Shown: positions 1 through 6,998, counted from the stretch's first letter. The stretch: 12,292 nucleotides of DNA from an uncultured Opitutia bacterium (GCA_937952235.1 CALFZM010000235.1:1-12292); one strand, 5' to 3'. Numbers and translations are program-made. Notes: generated by a model not told the origin, from the letters alone.

Positions 1-608
1 ATCGAATAGTAGAACGGGTCGAAGCTGCTGTCCGTGCCGCCACACAACACCGCCTCCGCGTGACCCTCGCGCACCATGCGGCAGGCGACTCCGATCGCGT
101 TCGTGGCCGACGTGCACGCGGAGACGAGGGTGTAGTTCGCGCCCCTGAGCTTGAACTCGATCGAGAGGGTGGCGGACACGGTGTTTGCCATGCCATTGGG
201 GACCGTGCTGGGGCGCATCCCGGGCGGCCCTTTTTCCGCGAACCGCCGGTGGCTCTGGTGCAGGGTTTCCGTGGGCCCGCAGCCGCTGCCGAAGATCGTC
301 GCGATCGCCGCCGGCGCGAGGGGATCGTCCGGCAGGCACCGCGCCTCGGCCAGAGCCGCGCGGGCCGCGGTGGCGGCGAACTTCACCGTGCGATCCGCCC
401 GGCGCAACGTGGGCGGAAGCTTCGGATCGAGGGCCACCGCGTCGATCTCCGCGCCGTGGCACACCTTGTTGCCCGTGTAGTCGTGGTTGCGCAGGACGCG
501 CAGCGCACTCTCGCCCGCCAGGAGACGCGACCAGCCCTCCGCCTCGACCGCTCCCAGGGCCGTCACCGAGCCCAGCCCGGTCACCGCCACGCGTCGTGCA
601 TCGTCCAT
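1..608 (-). CDS. Beta-ketoacyl-ACP synthase (KAS I/II, FabF-like), C-terminus cut by window edge
   Basis: Condensing enzyme that extends an acyl chain with malonyl-ACP in type II fatty-acid or polyketide synthesis, in the cytoplasm. The first 202 residues are present. They begin MDDARRVAVTGLGSVTALGA, the usual KAS start, and carry the nucleophile motif SACTSATNAIG with the catalytic Cys at residue 165, close to its place in E. coli FabF. GGTDSSFDPFYYS follows just before the edge. The two catalytic His residues would lie beyond the window. The start ATG is 6 nt after the fabG stop, and GGAGG lies about 10 nt upstream of it inside the fabG end, so the two are very likely co-transcribed and coupled. 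Length and motifs fit FabF-type enzymes. I cannot tell primary fatty-acid synthesis from a secondary pathway such as an aryl polyene cluster without the genes to the left. Confidence 0.93.
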   Translation of the reverse strand, partial: MDDARRVAVTGLGSVTALGAVEAEGWSRLLAGESALRVLRNHDYTGNKVCHGAEIDAVALDPKLPPTLRRADRTVKFAATAARAALAEARCLPDDPLAPAAIATIFGSGCGPTETLHQSHRRFAEKGPPGMRPSTVPNGMANTVSATLSIEFKLRGANYTLVSACTSATNAIGVACRMVREGHAEAVLCGGTDSSFDPFYYS

Positions 609-614
609 GGCGCG

Positions 615-1376
615 TCAGCCTCCCAGCCACAGGCCGCCGTCGACGTGCAGCACCTGGCCGGTGACGTAGGATGCCGCGTCCGAGAGGAGGAACGCGACCA
701 CGCCCGCCACCTCGTCCGGCCGGGCGAGCCGGCCGAGCGGAATGCGGAGCGCGGCGCGGTTCTCCGGCGTGAGGGGCGCGGTCATGTCGGTCTCCACCAG
801 TCCGGGCGAGACCGCATTGCAGCGTACGCCAAAGCGGGCCGCTTCGAGCGCGAGGCTCTTGGTCAGGCTCACGAGCCCGGCCTTCGCCGCCGCGTAGTCA
901 GCGCCCATCCAGCCGCCCGCGCCATGGGCGGAGATCGAGGCGATGTTCACGATCGCGCCGGACCGCTGCTGCCGCATGGCCACGTAAGCCGCCTGCGCGG
1001 CGACGAACGCGGACTCGAGATTGAGGCGAAACGTCTCCCGCCAGCTTTCCACCGTGAGTCCACGCAACGCGACGGCGCGACCGCCGCCCGCGTTGTTCAC
1101 CAAACCGTCGATCCGGCCGGCCCGCGCCACAAAATCCTCGACCAGCTGGCGCGCCGCGGCCGGTTCGTCCAGGTCGGCAGCCAGCGGAAGCACGCCGGCG
1201 CCGCCGATCTCGCTGGCCGCGCGGGAAGCCGACTCGGCCGTTCGGCCGTGGACGCCGACCACGGCGCCGGAGGTGGCGAGGTGGCGGGCGATGGCCCGGC
1301 CAATGCCACGGGAGGAGCCGGTGACGAGAATGCACCGGGAGGGCGGAGGCGGCTGGGACGCCGGAGGAAGGATCAT
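615..1376 (-). CDS. fabG: 3-oxoacyl-ACP reductase, FabG-like short-chain dehydrogenase
   Basis: Classical SDR of 253 residues that most likely reduces 3-oxoacyl-ACP with NADPH, the step after the synthase encoded next to it. The cofactor motif TGSSRGIG is at residues 19-26 and NNAG at 94-97. The catalytic tetrad reads N119, S147 (in VNIAS), Y161 and K165 (YAAAK). The C-terminal SYVTGQVLHVDGG is the standard FabG ending. The first 14 residues are a Pro-rich extension before the first beta strand. The ATG at 1376 is the only in-frame ATG that keeps the Rossmann strand, but it has no Shine-Dalgarno sequence. SDRs are promiscuous, so the ACP-linked role rests on the neighbouring synthase. It is the first visible gene of a minus-strand operon with that synthase. 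Confidence 0.9.
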   Translation of the reverse strand: MILPPASQPPPPSRCILVTGSSRGIGRAIARHLATSGAVVGVHGRTAESASRAASEIGGAGVLPLAADLDEPAAARQLVEDFVARAGRIDGLVNNAGGGRAVALRGLTVESWRETFRLNLESAFVAAQAAYVAMRQQRSGAIVNIASISAHGAGGWMGADYAAAKAGLVSLTKSLALEAARFGVRCNAVSPGLVETDMTAPLTPENRAALRIPLGRLARPDEVAGVVAFLLSDAASYVTGQVLHVDGGLWLGG

Positions 1377-1938
1377 GCCGGGATGGCGCGCTGGCGGGGC
1401 GGAGGGATTGCGATGGGGTGAGAAAGGGGGCGGGGAGGAGGAACGTCGAGGCTAGGATTCGGCCGCGACCGGGAGCGATGGAAATCGTTCCGGACAGACT
1501 CGATGCGTCGAGGAACCCGCGAGGACGTGCATCCAGTCTCGGCGCCTGGGAGTCACCGATGAAAGCGAACGCCCTGGAGGTGGAGCCGCCTGTCCCGAGG
1601 CGGGTGACGTTCGAAGGTCGCGGCCGCAGCCGCCTGCGCCGGGCCAGCGGCTCCAGCCCGGCTGAATCGCTCATCTGAATCGATTCGCGACGTCGCCGGG
1701 ACACGCCTGCCTCTCCGTGTGCTCCGTGGGCTGCCGACGGCGACGGCCGTAGCCGGCTCGCGCCGCGACGTCGCTCGTATCCGCCTTCCGGCGACGATGC
1801 CGGCTCGAGGAAGCCCTTTTCCGGGGCGCGCGCGAGGAGGCGACGCGGGCGGTTTCAATGCAGTCATGGCCGGTTCCCGCGGAGGGCGCTCCGTCGCAGC
1901 GGCGGCGCTGAATCGGCTCCCCGAGCGATGAATCTGCG
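1377..1938. other. 562-bp gap without a supported gene
   Basis: Between the end of the anion-binding protein gene and the start of fabG, both on the minus strand, no reading frame has recognisable protein character. The open frames here are Arg/Ala/Pro-rich, as expected from random GC-rich DNA. The gap holds repeat copy A (1576-1658), an 18-bp palindrome with one mismatched pair at 1738-1755, and presumably the fabG promoter, which I could not place. Confidence 0.6.
1576..1658 (+). repeat. Dispersed three-hairpin intergenic repeat, copy A
   Basis: This copy starts AGGTGGAGCCGCCTGTCC, like copies B (4114) and C (7705). Hairpin 1 is CCGCCT (1586-1591), loop GTCCCG, then AGGCGG (1598-1603). The centre is GAC-G-TTCGAA-G-GTC (1606-1619), a palindrome with one mismatched pair. 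Hairpin 3 pairs AGCCGC (1628-1633) with GCGGCT (1647-1652). No coding frame is evident. The repeat family is defined only from this window. Confidence 0.65.
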
Positions 1939-3027
1939 CTAAAGAGTGGGAGTGGCAAAGGCGGGGTGATGAGCGGAAAGGGCGTGGCGGTGCAGGTCCT
2001 CCCGGAAGAGGCGGCGCGCGAGGCTTCGGTCACCCGCGGCCGCTGCCGGGATGAGGCCGGCTTGGCCGAGCGAAGATTGAAGCTCCAGCGCCTTGTCGAG
2101 GCTGGGTACGCCCGCGTCACCCCGTTGGAAAACGAGGAAATCCGGCACCTGCAGGATTCGACCGTGGCCGCAATCGAACGGGCCAAGCAGTCCGGGCGAG
2201 AGCGCACGGGCGGGTAGATTGAGCCAGCGGGGCTGCGCCAGGAGGCCGGCGAGTTGCAGGCGATGCTGCGGCTCGTCGCACCAATGGCCGGCTTCGGCGA
2301 GGGCGCTGACGAGCGCGGCGTGTTCTTCGGGCCGGTTGGCGGCGAAGTGCTGGGTCACCAGCAGCACCTTCTCGGGGCCGAGCGGCGGCTGGGCCGCGCT
2401 CCACGAGGGACACCAGCCCTCGCCTTCGAGGACCGCCAGGGTGTTCCAGGGTTCGCCGGCGCAAAAGCCGTCGATCGTCTGCGCGCGCAGGTTCCGGAAC
2501 ATCTGGGCCGGCGGGACCACGACCAGGCGGACGTCGTTGTCGGGATCGATGCCGCCCTTGCGCAGCCACGTGCGCAGGAGCAGGTGAGGGGAGGAGTAGG
2601 GGAATACCATGCCCAGCGTGAGCGGCTCGCCCGAACGGCGTTTGCCCAGGTGTTCGCGCAGCGTGGCCGCATCCCGCACCCCGGACTCCCAGAGCGCCCG
2701 GGAAAGCGTGATCGCGTTGCCGTGGAGATTGAGCACGAGGGCGGTGACCACGTTGCAGCGGATGCACCCCAGCCCGAGCTGCATCGACCAGAGCAGGGGC
2801 GCTGGCGCCTGAGCCGCCTCCAGCTCGCCGAAGATCACCTTCTCCCGGATCGTGGCCCAGCCGATCTCCCGCCGAAGCTCCACCTGCAGGCCGTGGCGCG
2901 CGAACAGGCCGAGTTCCTGCGCCACGATGAGGGGGGCCGCGTCCGTCAACGCGAGAAACCCAACCCGCAGCGCCCGGGTTCGAGCACGAGGCTGGGCCGG
3001 CGATGCGGAAGACGACGTTGTAACCAT
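1939..3027 (-). CDS. NrtA/CmpA/NasS-family anion-binding protein without export signal
   Basis: 362-residue periplasmic-binding-protein fold of the nitrate/bicarbonate class (NrtA, CmpA, NasS). Family hallmarks are RVGFLALTDAAPLIVAQELG (residues 21-40), EIGWATIREKVIFGELEAAQ (54-73), LNLHGNAITLS (99-109), the GFCAGEPWN segment (187-195) and VPDFLVFQRGDAGVP (294-308). The N-terminus MVTTSSSASPAQPRARTRAL has no hydrophobic core, Tat motif or lipobox, so the protein should be cytoplasmic. That resembles NasS, the nitrate sensor that controls NasT, more than transporter lipoproteins. No permease or ATPase gene is adjacent. The partner visible here is a divergent LysR-type regulator. I chose ATG 3027. 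An in-frame TTG at 3075 would add 16 residues, but an ATTAAT-like -10 for this strand overlaps it. CxxC is present at C88/C91. The ligand is not provable: nitrate or nitrite are likely, other anions possible. Confidence 0.82.
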   Translation of the reverse strand: MVTTSSSASPAQPRARTRALRVGFLALTDAAPLIVAQELGLFARHGLQVELRREIGWATIREKVIFGELEAAQAPAPLLWSMQLGLGCIRCNVVTALVLNLHGNAITLSRALWESGVRDAATLREHLGKRRSGEPLTLGMVFPYSSPHLLLRTWLRKGGIDPDNDVRLVVVPPAQMFRNLRAQTIDGFCAGEPWNTLAVLEGEGWCPSWSAAQPPLGPEKVLLVTQHFAANRPEEHAALVSALAEAGHWCDEPQHRLQLAGLLAQPRWLNLPARALSPGLLGPFDCGHGRILQVPDFLVFQRGDAGVPSLDKALELQSSLGQAGLIPAAAAGDRSLARRLFREDLHRHALSAHHPAFATPTL

Positions 3028-3042
3028 GTTGCAGCGGAAGCA
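2744..3042. repeat. 23-bp imperfect direct duplication at the two ends of this interval (2744-2766 and 3020-3042)
   Basis: The two 23-bp words share TTGCAGCGG and match at 20 of 23 positions. They lie 276 bp (92 codons) apart, so they are in the same minus-strand reading frame. They encode CIRCNVVTA inside the anion-binding protein and CFRCNMVTT across its ATG start. Confidence 0.55.
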
Positions 3043-3091
3043 GCCGCCGGAGTGCCACGCCCCGGGATGGCGCAATTAATGCTCTGCGAAG

Positions 3092-3128
3092 ATTTCATCC
3101 GTGAAATGAAGTCCGTTCATCCATGAAA
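3092..3128. promoter_or_regulatory. Operator-like cluster of TTCA/TGAA inverted repeats (LysR-type sites)
   Basis: ATTTCATCCGTGAAAT (3092-3107) is a perfect 6-bp inverted repeat with a 4-bp centre and contains a T-N11-A LysR box. The word TTCATCCGTGAAA (3094-3106) recurs with one change as TTCATCCATGAAA (3116-3128), 22 bp or about two helical turns away. The second copy covers the lysR start codon. Between them TGAA-GTCCG-TTCA (3107-3119) is another inverted repeat, with the spacing of MetR-type sites. The position in the divergent 95-bp region suggests autoregulation plus control of the binding-protein gene. Binding by this LysR protein is inferred. Confidence 0.6.
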
Positions 3129-4058
3129 CCGACGCTCGACAGCCGTCAGCTCCATGCCTTCTCGGCCCTCGCCCGCCGGGGCAGCTTCACGTTGGCGGCG
3201 AAAGACTTGTTCCTGACCCAGTCGGCCGTGAGCCACGCGATCAAGGCGCTCGAGGAAGATGTCGGTTGCCGCCTGCTCGACCGGATCGGACGGCGGGTGC
3301 TGCTCACGCAGGCCGGGGAGCAGTTCCTGCGGCACACCGAGAAGATCCTGCGCGAGATGGAGGAAGCCCGCGCCGGCCTCGAGACGCTGACCAAATGGGG
3401 CCACGGGCGCCTGCGGGTAGGCGCCAGCACCACCGCCTGCCAGCATATCCTGCCCAGCGTCCTGCGCGAGTTCCGGCAGAGCTATCCCAAGTGCGTGATC
3501 CGGGTGGAGCCGGGGGACCATGGGCACCAGCTCGAGCTGCTGCGCGGCGGCCACATCGACCTCGCGCTCGTGCTCGAGCCACTGGTGCCGGGCCCGTCGG
3601 AATACACGTTCGTGCCCATCTTCCAGGACGAACTCCGCTTCGTGGTCGCACCGCAGCATCCGTGGGCGCGGGAAGGGCGGGCGCCGCGCGGGGAGATCGA
3701 AGGCGAGACGCTCGTGCTCTACAACAAGACGAGCCAGACCTTCCGGCTGGTGAGCGAGTATTTCCGCGAGGAGCGGATCACGCTGAGCAATTTCATCGAA
3801 CTCGGCAGCATGGAGGCGATCAAGGAGCTGGTGAAGATCGGCATCGGCGCCGGCGTGCTCGCGGCGTGGATCGCCCGGAGCGAGCTCGAGCAGGGATCGC
3901 TCGTCGCGTTGCCCCTCGGTCCGCGCAAGCTCACGCGCCGCTGGGGCGTCGCCCACCTGAAAGGTCGCCGCCTGGCCCTCGCGGAGGAAACGTTCATCGG
4001 CCTTTGCACCAGCGTATCCGAGAACCTGGGACTGCGGGAGCCGGACGTGGCGGCTTGA
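3123..4058 (+). CDS. LysR-type transcriptional regulator
   Basis: 311-residue LysR-family regulator of normal length. The winged helix-turn-helix spans about residues 8-67, with LDSRQLHAFSALARRGSFT, then AAKDLFLTQSAVSHAIKALE as the recognition region and LTQAGEQFL closing the wing. A linker helix (about 68-92) leads to the effector domain starting GRLRVGASTTACQHILPSVL. The ATG at 3123 lies inside an operator-like repeat, so the protein may repress its own translation-start region. It is divergently paired with a NasS/NrtA-like anion-binding protein, so the likely role is control of that gene, perhaps in response to nitrogen or sulfur supply. The inducer and subfamily (CysB, CbbR or MetR-like) cannot be set from sequence alone. 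No terminator is certain downstream, but hairpin repeat copy B begins 55 bp after the stop. Confidence 0.93.
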   Translation: MKPTLDSRQLHAFSALARRGSFTLAAKDLFLTQSAVSHAIKALEEDVGCRLLDRIGRRVLLTQAGEQFLRHTEKILREMEEARAGLETLTKWGHGRLRVGASTTACQHILPSVLREFRQSYPKCVIRVEPGDHGHQLELLRGGHIDLALVLEPLVPGPSEYTFVPIFQDELRFVVAPQHPWAREGRAPRGEIEGETLVLYNKTSQTFRLVSEYFREERITLSNFIELGSMEAIKELVKIGIGAGVLAAWIARSELEQGSLVALPLGPRKLTRRWGVAHLKGRRLALAEETFIGLCTSVSENLGLREPDVAA

Positions 4059-4113
4059 GCCGGAACGCTGCCGTCGGCCCTGAGCTCAGATCGCCGAGGA
4101 AACAGCCGCCCAG

Positions 4114-4193
4114 AAAGGTGGAGCAGCCTGTCCTCCCGCCGCTGCGGAGCGTTCGGTGGAACGCTGGCCGCTTGGGGACACGCCCTCCGCCCC
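4114..4193 (+). repeat. Dispersed three-hairpin intergenic repeat, copy B (possible convergent terminator)
   Basis: It starts AGGTGGAGCAGCCTGTCC and shares CCGCTGCGGA and CTTGGGGA with copy C. The central hairpin is perfect: AGCGTTC (4148-4154), loop GGTG, GAACGCT (4159-4165). The outer hairpins are degenerate, although GCAGC (4123-4127) can pair with GCTGC (4141-4145). TGTCCTC and GGGGACA can pair over 7 nt with one wobble. It sits between the converging ends of lysR and cysE, so it could end both transcripts, though it has no U-tract. Confidence 0.6.
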
Positions 4194-4246
4194 TGCTGCC
4201 TCGCGGCTGCGCTCGCCGCCGCCGGCCTCGCACCCCGTGCTCCCGG

Positions 4247-5182
4247 TCAAATCTCCCAGTCGTGGTCCTGGGCCAGCGAGGCCACGGTGCCGACCATCGA
4301 CTCGCGCTGCCGGCGCGAGCGGACGACCAGGTTGTCGCCCTTGAAATAGGCGACGGACTCGTCGGGGATCGACTTCATCAGCCAGACGCTGGACCCGATG
4401 ATCGAATTCGCCCCCACGCGCGTGTCGCCGCCCAGGATGGTGGCGTGCGCGTAGATGGTGACGTGGTCGCCGATGTCGGGATGGCGTTTCACGCCCTTGA
4501 TGGGGCGGCCCTCGTTGTCGACCTCGAACGATTTGGCGCCGAGCGTCACGCCTTGGTAGAGCTTCACGTGCGCGCCGACCGTCGCGGTTTCGCCGATCAC
4601 GACACCGGTGCCGTGATCGATGAAGAAGTGGCTGCCAAGCTGCGCCCCGGGGTGGATGTCGCAGCCCGTGCGCTCGTGCGCATACTCGGTGAGCATGCGG
4701 GGCAGCAGCGGCACGCGCTGCTCGTAAAGGACATGCGCGATCCGCTGCAGCGAGATCGCCAGCACGCACGGGTAGGCGAGGATGATCTCCTCGACGCTCC
4801 GGGCCGCGGGATCGCCCGCGTAGGCCGCGTCGACGTCCGTCTTGATGATGCGCCGCAGCTCGGGGATCCGGGCGAGGAACGCCATCGTCAGCGCGCCGGC
4901 GGTCTCCGCCGGGCTTTCGATCCGGGCGAAACGCAGGCACTTCTCGATCTCCGCGCGCAGCCGGCGTTCGATGCCGCCGAGCAGCCGGTCGACGAGCGCG
5001 GGCAGCTCCCGCTCCGTCGGGGCCGGTTCCTCGAAGTATCCGGGGAAGAGGAGGTGCATGCAGTCTGCGGCCAGCCGGTTGACGGACTCCTGCGACGGCA
5101 GATTGACGCCGTCCAGGTGATTGATGCCCCCGTCGCTGCGATACGACGCGAGCAGGGCCTGCTTGATGTCCTCGAGGTGCAT
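4247..5182 (-). CDS. cysE: Serine O-acetyltransferase (EpsC/CysE type)
   Basis: Makes O-acetylserine from serine and acetyl-CoA, the first step of cysteine synthesis, in the cytoplasm. The 311-residue protein has a helical N-terminal domain (about 1-165) and a left-handed beta-helix of hexapeptide repeats from DIHPGAQLGSHFFIDHGTG (175-193) onward. D175 and the DH pair at 189-190 are the expected active-site residues. VKRHPDIGD (231-239) forms the acetyl-CoA-side loop. The C-terminus is DHDWEI: a terminal Ile is what lets serine acetyltransferases dock into the cysteine synthase active site, so this enzyme may form the cysteine synthase complex. I chose ATG 5182 because the open frame beyond it (to about 5416) encodes only Arg-rich sequence unlike the family. 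It is divergent from phoH over 276 bp and convergent with lysR. No Shine-Dalgarno sequence is visible. Confidence 0.93.
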   Translation of the reverse strand: MHLEDIKQALLASYRSDGGINHLDGVNLPSQESVNRLAADCMHLLFPGYFEEPAPTERELPALVDRLLGGIERRLRAEIEKCLRFARIESPAETAGALTMAFLARIPELRRIIKTDVDAAYAGDPAARSVEEIILAYPCVLAISLQRIAHVLYEQRVPLLPRMLTEYAHERTGCDIHPGAQLGSHFFIDHGTGVVIGETATVGAHVKLYQGVTLGAKSFEVDNEGRPIKGVKRHPDIGDHVTIYAHATILGGDTRVGANSIIGSSVWLMKSIPDESVAYFKGDNLVVRSRRQRESMVGTVASLAQDHDWEI

Positions 5183-5395
5183 GCCGGATGCGGAAGAGCG
5201 GTCAATAGATTCGCCTCCCGGCACGCGAGCACGAATCGCGGCGTGAGGCCGGGGGCGCCTCCGCCGGAAACGCCGCGCGCACCTGCCGCGTCCGGACGGC
5301 GGCGTCACATGATTGTCACTACGCCGCGCCCGGGCGGCAAAATGTTCGGGGAAATCACGGTTCTGGCATCGACATTTCCCGCGAGCCGCGTTCAG

Positions 5396-5415
5396 TTGTT
5401 CACAAGATATCCACA
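5396..5415 (+). promoter_or_regulatory. Two adjacent DnaA-box-like words upstream of phoH
   Basis: TTGTTCACA (5396-5404) and ATATCCACA (5407-5415) are each one base from the DnaA-box consensus TTWTNCACA. They lie in the same orientation, 11 bp start to start, about one helical turn. There is no AT-rich unwinding region or dnaA/dnaN gene nearby, so an origin is unlikely. A DnaA-responsive promoter element, or chance, are the alternatives. Confidence 0.3.
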
Positions 5416-5458
5416 ACCGATGGAAAACCTGCGCGGGGCGTCAGCCCCAATCTCGCGG

Positions 5459-6949
5459 ATGAAGGTGTCGGCCAAGGTGAAGACGTTCGTGCTCGATACG
5501 AACGTCCTGCTCCACGATCCGCAATCGGTGTTCAAGTTCGAGGACAACAACCTCGCGATCCCGGTCGAGGTGCTCGAGGAGCTCGATGCCATCAAGGGGG
5601 AGCAGTCCACGGAACGCGGCCGCAACGCGCGGCGGGTGCATCGGATCCTCCAGGAACTGCTGCCTGACACGCGGGCGATGCACGAGGGCATCGAGCTCGA
5701 GAACGGCGGCACGCTGTCGATCATCATCAACCCGTATCTCCTCGATCCGCATCGCCGCTCCCCGGCGATGGACCGCCTGAAGGCGATCCTCCCGGATCTG
5801 TCGAAAAAGGACAACCGCATCATCGCCGCGGCCCTCTTCGTGCAGGAACGCTTTCCACCTCCGACGATCCTCGTGACGAAGGATGTCAACGTGCAGCTCA
5901 AGGCGCGCGCCGTGGGGCTGGAGTCGGAGGATTACCTCAACGACAAGGTGCCGGAGACCGACGACGAGGCGAGCTACCGCGAGATCCCCGTCAACGTGTA
6001 CGAGCTGCAGCGCTTCTGTTCCGAAGGCGCATTCGAGGTGGGAGCGTCGGCCGCGAAGCCGCTGTACCTGAATGAATACGTGCTGCTGCGGTCGGACGAG
6101 GGCAAGACGATGCCGGCGCGCTTCTACGGCGACCGCCTGGTCCGGCGCCTCAAGCTGCCGGATTTCGTCAAGGCCCCCGGCGGAATCCCGATCCGCGCGC
6201 GCAATCTCGAGCAGCAGTTCTTCATGGACGCGCTGCTCGACGACGGCATCGCGATGCTCACGTGCTACGGCAAGGCGGGCACGGGGAAGACGCTGCTCTC
6301 CACGGCATGCGCGCTGCACCAGACTCAGGACGAGCATTCCCGCTACGACGGCGTGTCCATCTCGCGCCCGGTGATCGCGCTGGGCAAGGACATCGGCTTC
6401 CTGCCGGGCTCGCTGGAGGAAAAGATGAAGCCCTGGCTGCAGCCCTACCACGACGCGCTCGAGGTGCTGATCCCCTCGAAGCCGCCCAAGGAACCGCAAT
6501 TCGCGGCCAAGAAGGTGTCGAAGAAAAAGCAGAAGCGGCGGGACGACGCTTTCGCAGCCCCGGCGGTGGCGCCGGCGGGCGGCCACCATGGCGGACACGG
6601 TGGCGCCGCGATGAAACCCTACGAGCGCCTGCTGAAAAGCGGCCTGGTCGACATCGAGGCGCTGGCCTTCATCCGCGGCCGGTCGATCGCGCGGCGCTTC
6701 TTCATCCTCGACGAGGCCCAGCAGCTCACGCCGCATGAGGTCAAGACCGTCATCACGCGCATCAGCGAAGGCTCGAAGATCGTGCTGATCGGGGACCCGG
6801 CGCAGATCGACAATCCCTACGTCGACTCACGCAGCAACGGACTGGTCTACTGCCACAACCGGATGAAAGGGCAGGCGATCGCCGCGCACGTGAAGCTGAC
6901 CAAGGGCGAGCGTTCGAAACTCGCGGAGCTCGCGGCCGATCTGTTGTGA
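5459..6949 (+). CDS. phoH: PIN-domain PhoH-family ATPase (PhoH2/YlaK-like)
   Basis: 496-residue cytoplasmic protein joining a PIN-type ribonuclease domain to a PhoH P-loop ATPase, as in PhoH2 proteins described as RNA helicase/RNase. The PIN domain (about 8-150) begins KTFVLDTNVLLHDP. Acidic metal-site residues are D13, E40, D118 and D142. The PhoH domain (about 245-490) has Walker A GKAGTGKT (271-278), SRPVIALGKDIGFLPGSLEE (302-321), Walker B FILDEAQ (415-421) and sensor LIGDPAQIDNPY (443-454). Residues 344-384 are an unusual insert within the ATPase: a Lys-rich stretch (KKVSKKKQKRR) followed by Ala/Pro and HHGGHGG. I preferred ATG 5459 because it places the PIN strand at residue 8. An in-frame ATG at 5420 would add 13 residues. 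Neither start has a Shine-Dalgarno sequence. No antitoxin-like small gene precedes it. Confidence 0.92.
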   Translation: MKVSAKVKTFVLDTNVLLHDPQSVFKFEDNNLAIPVEVLEELDAIKGEQSTERGRNARRVHRILQELLPDTRAMHEGIELENGGTLSIIINPYLLDPHRRSPAMDRLKAILPDLSKKDNRIIAAALFVQERFPPPTILVTKDVNVQLKARAVGLESEDYLNDKVPETDDEASYREIPVNVYELQRFCSEGAFEVGASAAKPLYLNEYVLLRSDEGKTMPARFYGDRLVRRLKLPDFVKAPGGIPIRARNLEQQFFMDALLDDGIAMLTCYGKAGTGKTLLSTACALHQTQDEHSRYDGVSISRPVIALGKDIGFLPGSLEEKMKPWLQPYHDALEVLIPSKPPKEPQFAAKKVSKKKQKRRDDAFAAPAVAPAGGHHGGHGGAAMKPYERLLKSGLVDIEALAFIRGRSIARRFFILDEAQQLTPHEVKTVITRISEGSKIVLIGDPAQIDNPYVDSRSNGLVYCHNRMKGQAIAAHVKLTKGERSKLAELAADLL

Positions 6950-6952
6950 CTC

Positions 6953-6973
6953 CGGCGGCCCGCGGTTCCGCCG
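6953..6973. terminator. GC hairpin between converging phoH and DUF6580 genes
   Basis: CGGCGG (6953-6958) and CCGCCG (6968-6973) can pair around a 9-nt loop, just after the phoH stop and before the end of the converging gene. There is no U-tract, so this would be a weak or Rho-assisted terminator if it acts at all. Confidence 0.35.
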
Positions 6974-6998
6974 CGGAAGCAGGTTCCCATCGGACCCG

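Noticed and set aside
60..1421. 453-codon plus-strand frame opposite fabG and the ketoacyl synthase
   Set aside because: Antisense shadow with Arg/His-rich translation and no motif.
1553..2207. Minus-strand frames of about 100-180 codons in and beside the 562-bp gap
   Set aside because: Low-complexity Arg/Ser/Ala-rich translations. One overlaps the binding-protein gene and none has a start signal or family pattern.
3028..3075. TTG start adding 16 residues to the anion-binding protein
   Set aside because: An ATTAAT word suitable as the -10 of this strand (3075-3080) overlaps it, and ATG 3027 gives the normal family start. I kept it as a finding only because of the duplicated Cys motif.
5289..5298. 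Perfect 10-bp palindrome CGTCCGGACG as a fourth repeat copy
   Set aside because: It lacks the AGGTGG start and the flanking hairpins of copies A to C, and short palindromes are common in GC-rich DNA.
5313..5343. TTGTCA and CAAAAT as a phoH promoter
   Set aside because: The spacing is 19 bp and the -10 is poor. Not strong enough to list.
5183..5416. 78-residue N-terminal extension of cysE
   Set aside because: Arg-rich, unlike serine acetyltransferases, and it overlaps the divergent promoter region.
3266..5458. Very long plus-strand open frame running through lysR and antisense to cysE into phoH
   Set aside because: It is a stop-free shadow frame in GC-rich DNA. Its translation is Arg/Ala/Pro-rich until the PIN domain begins at 5459, while LysR and CysE in the other frames are unmistakable.
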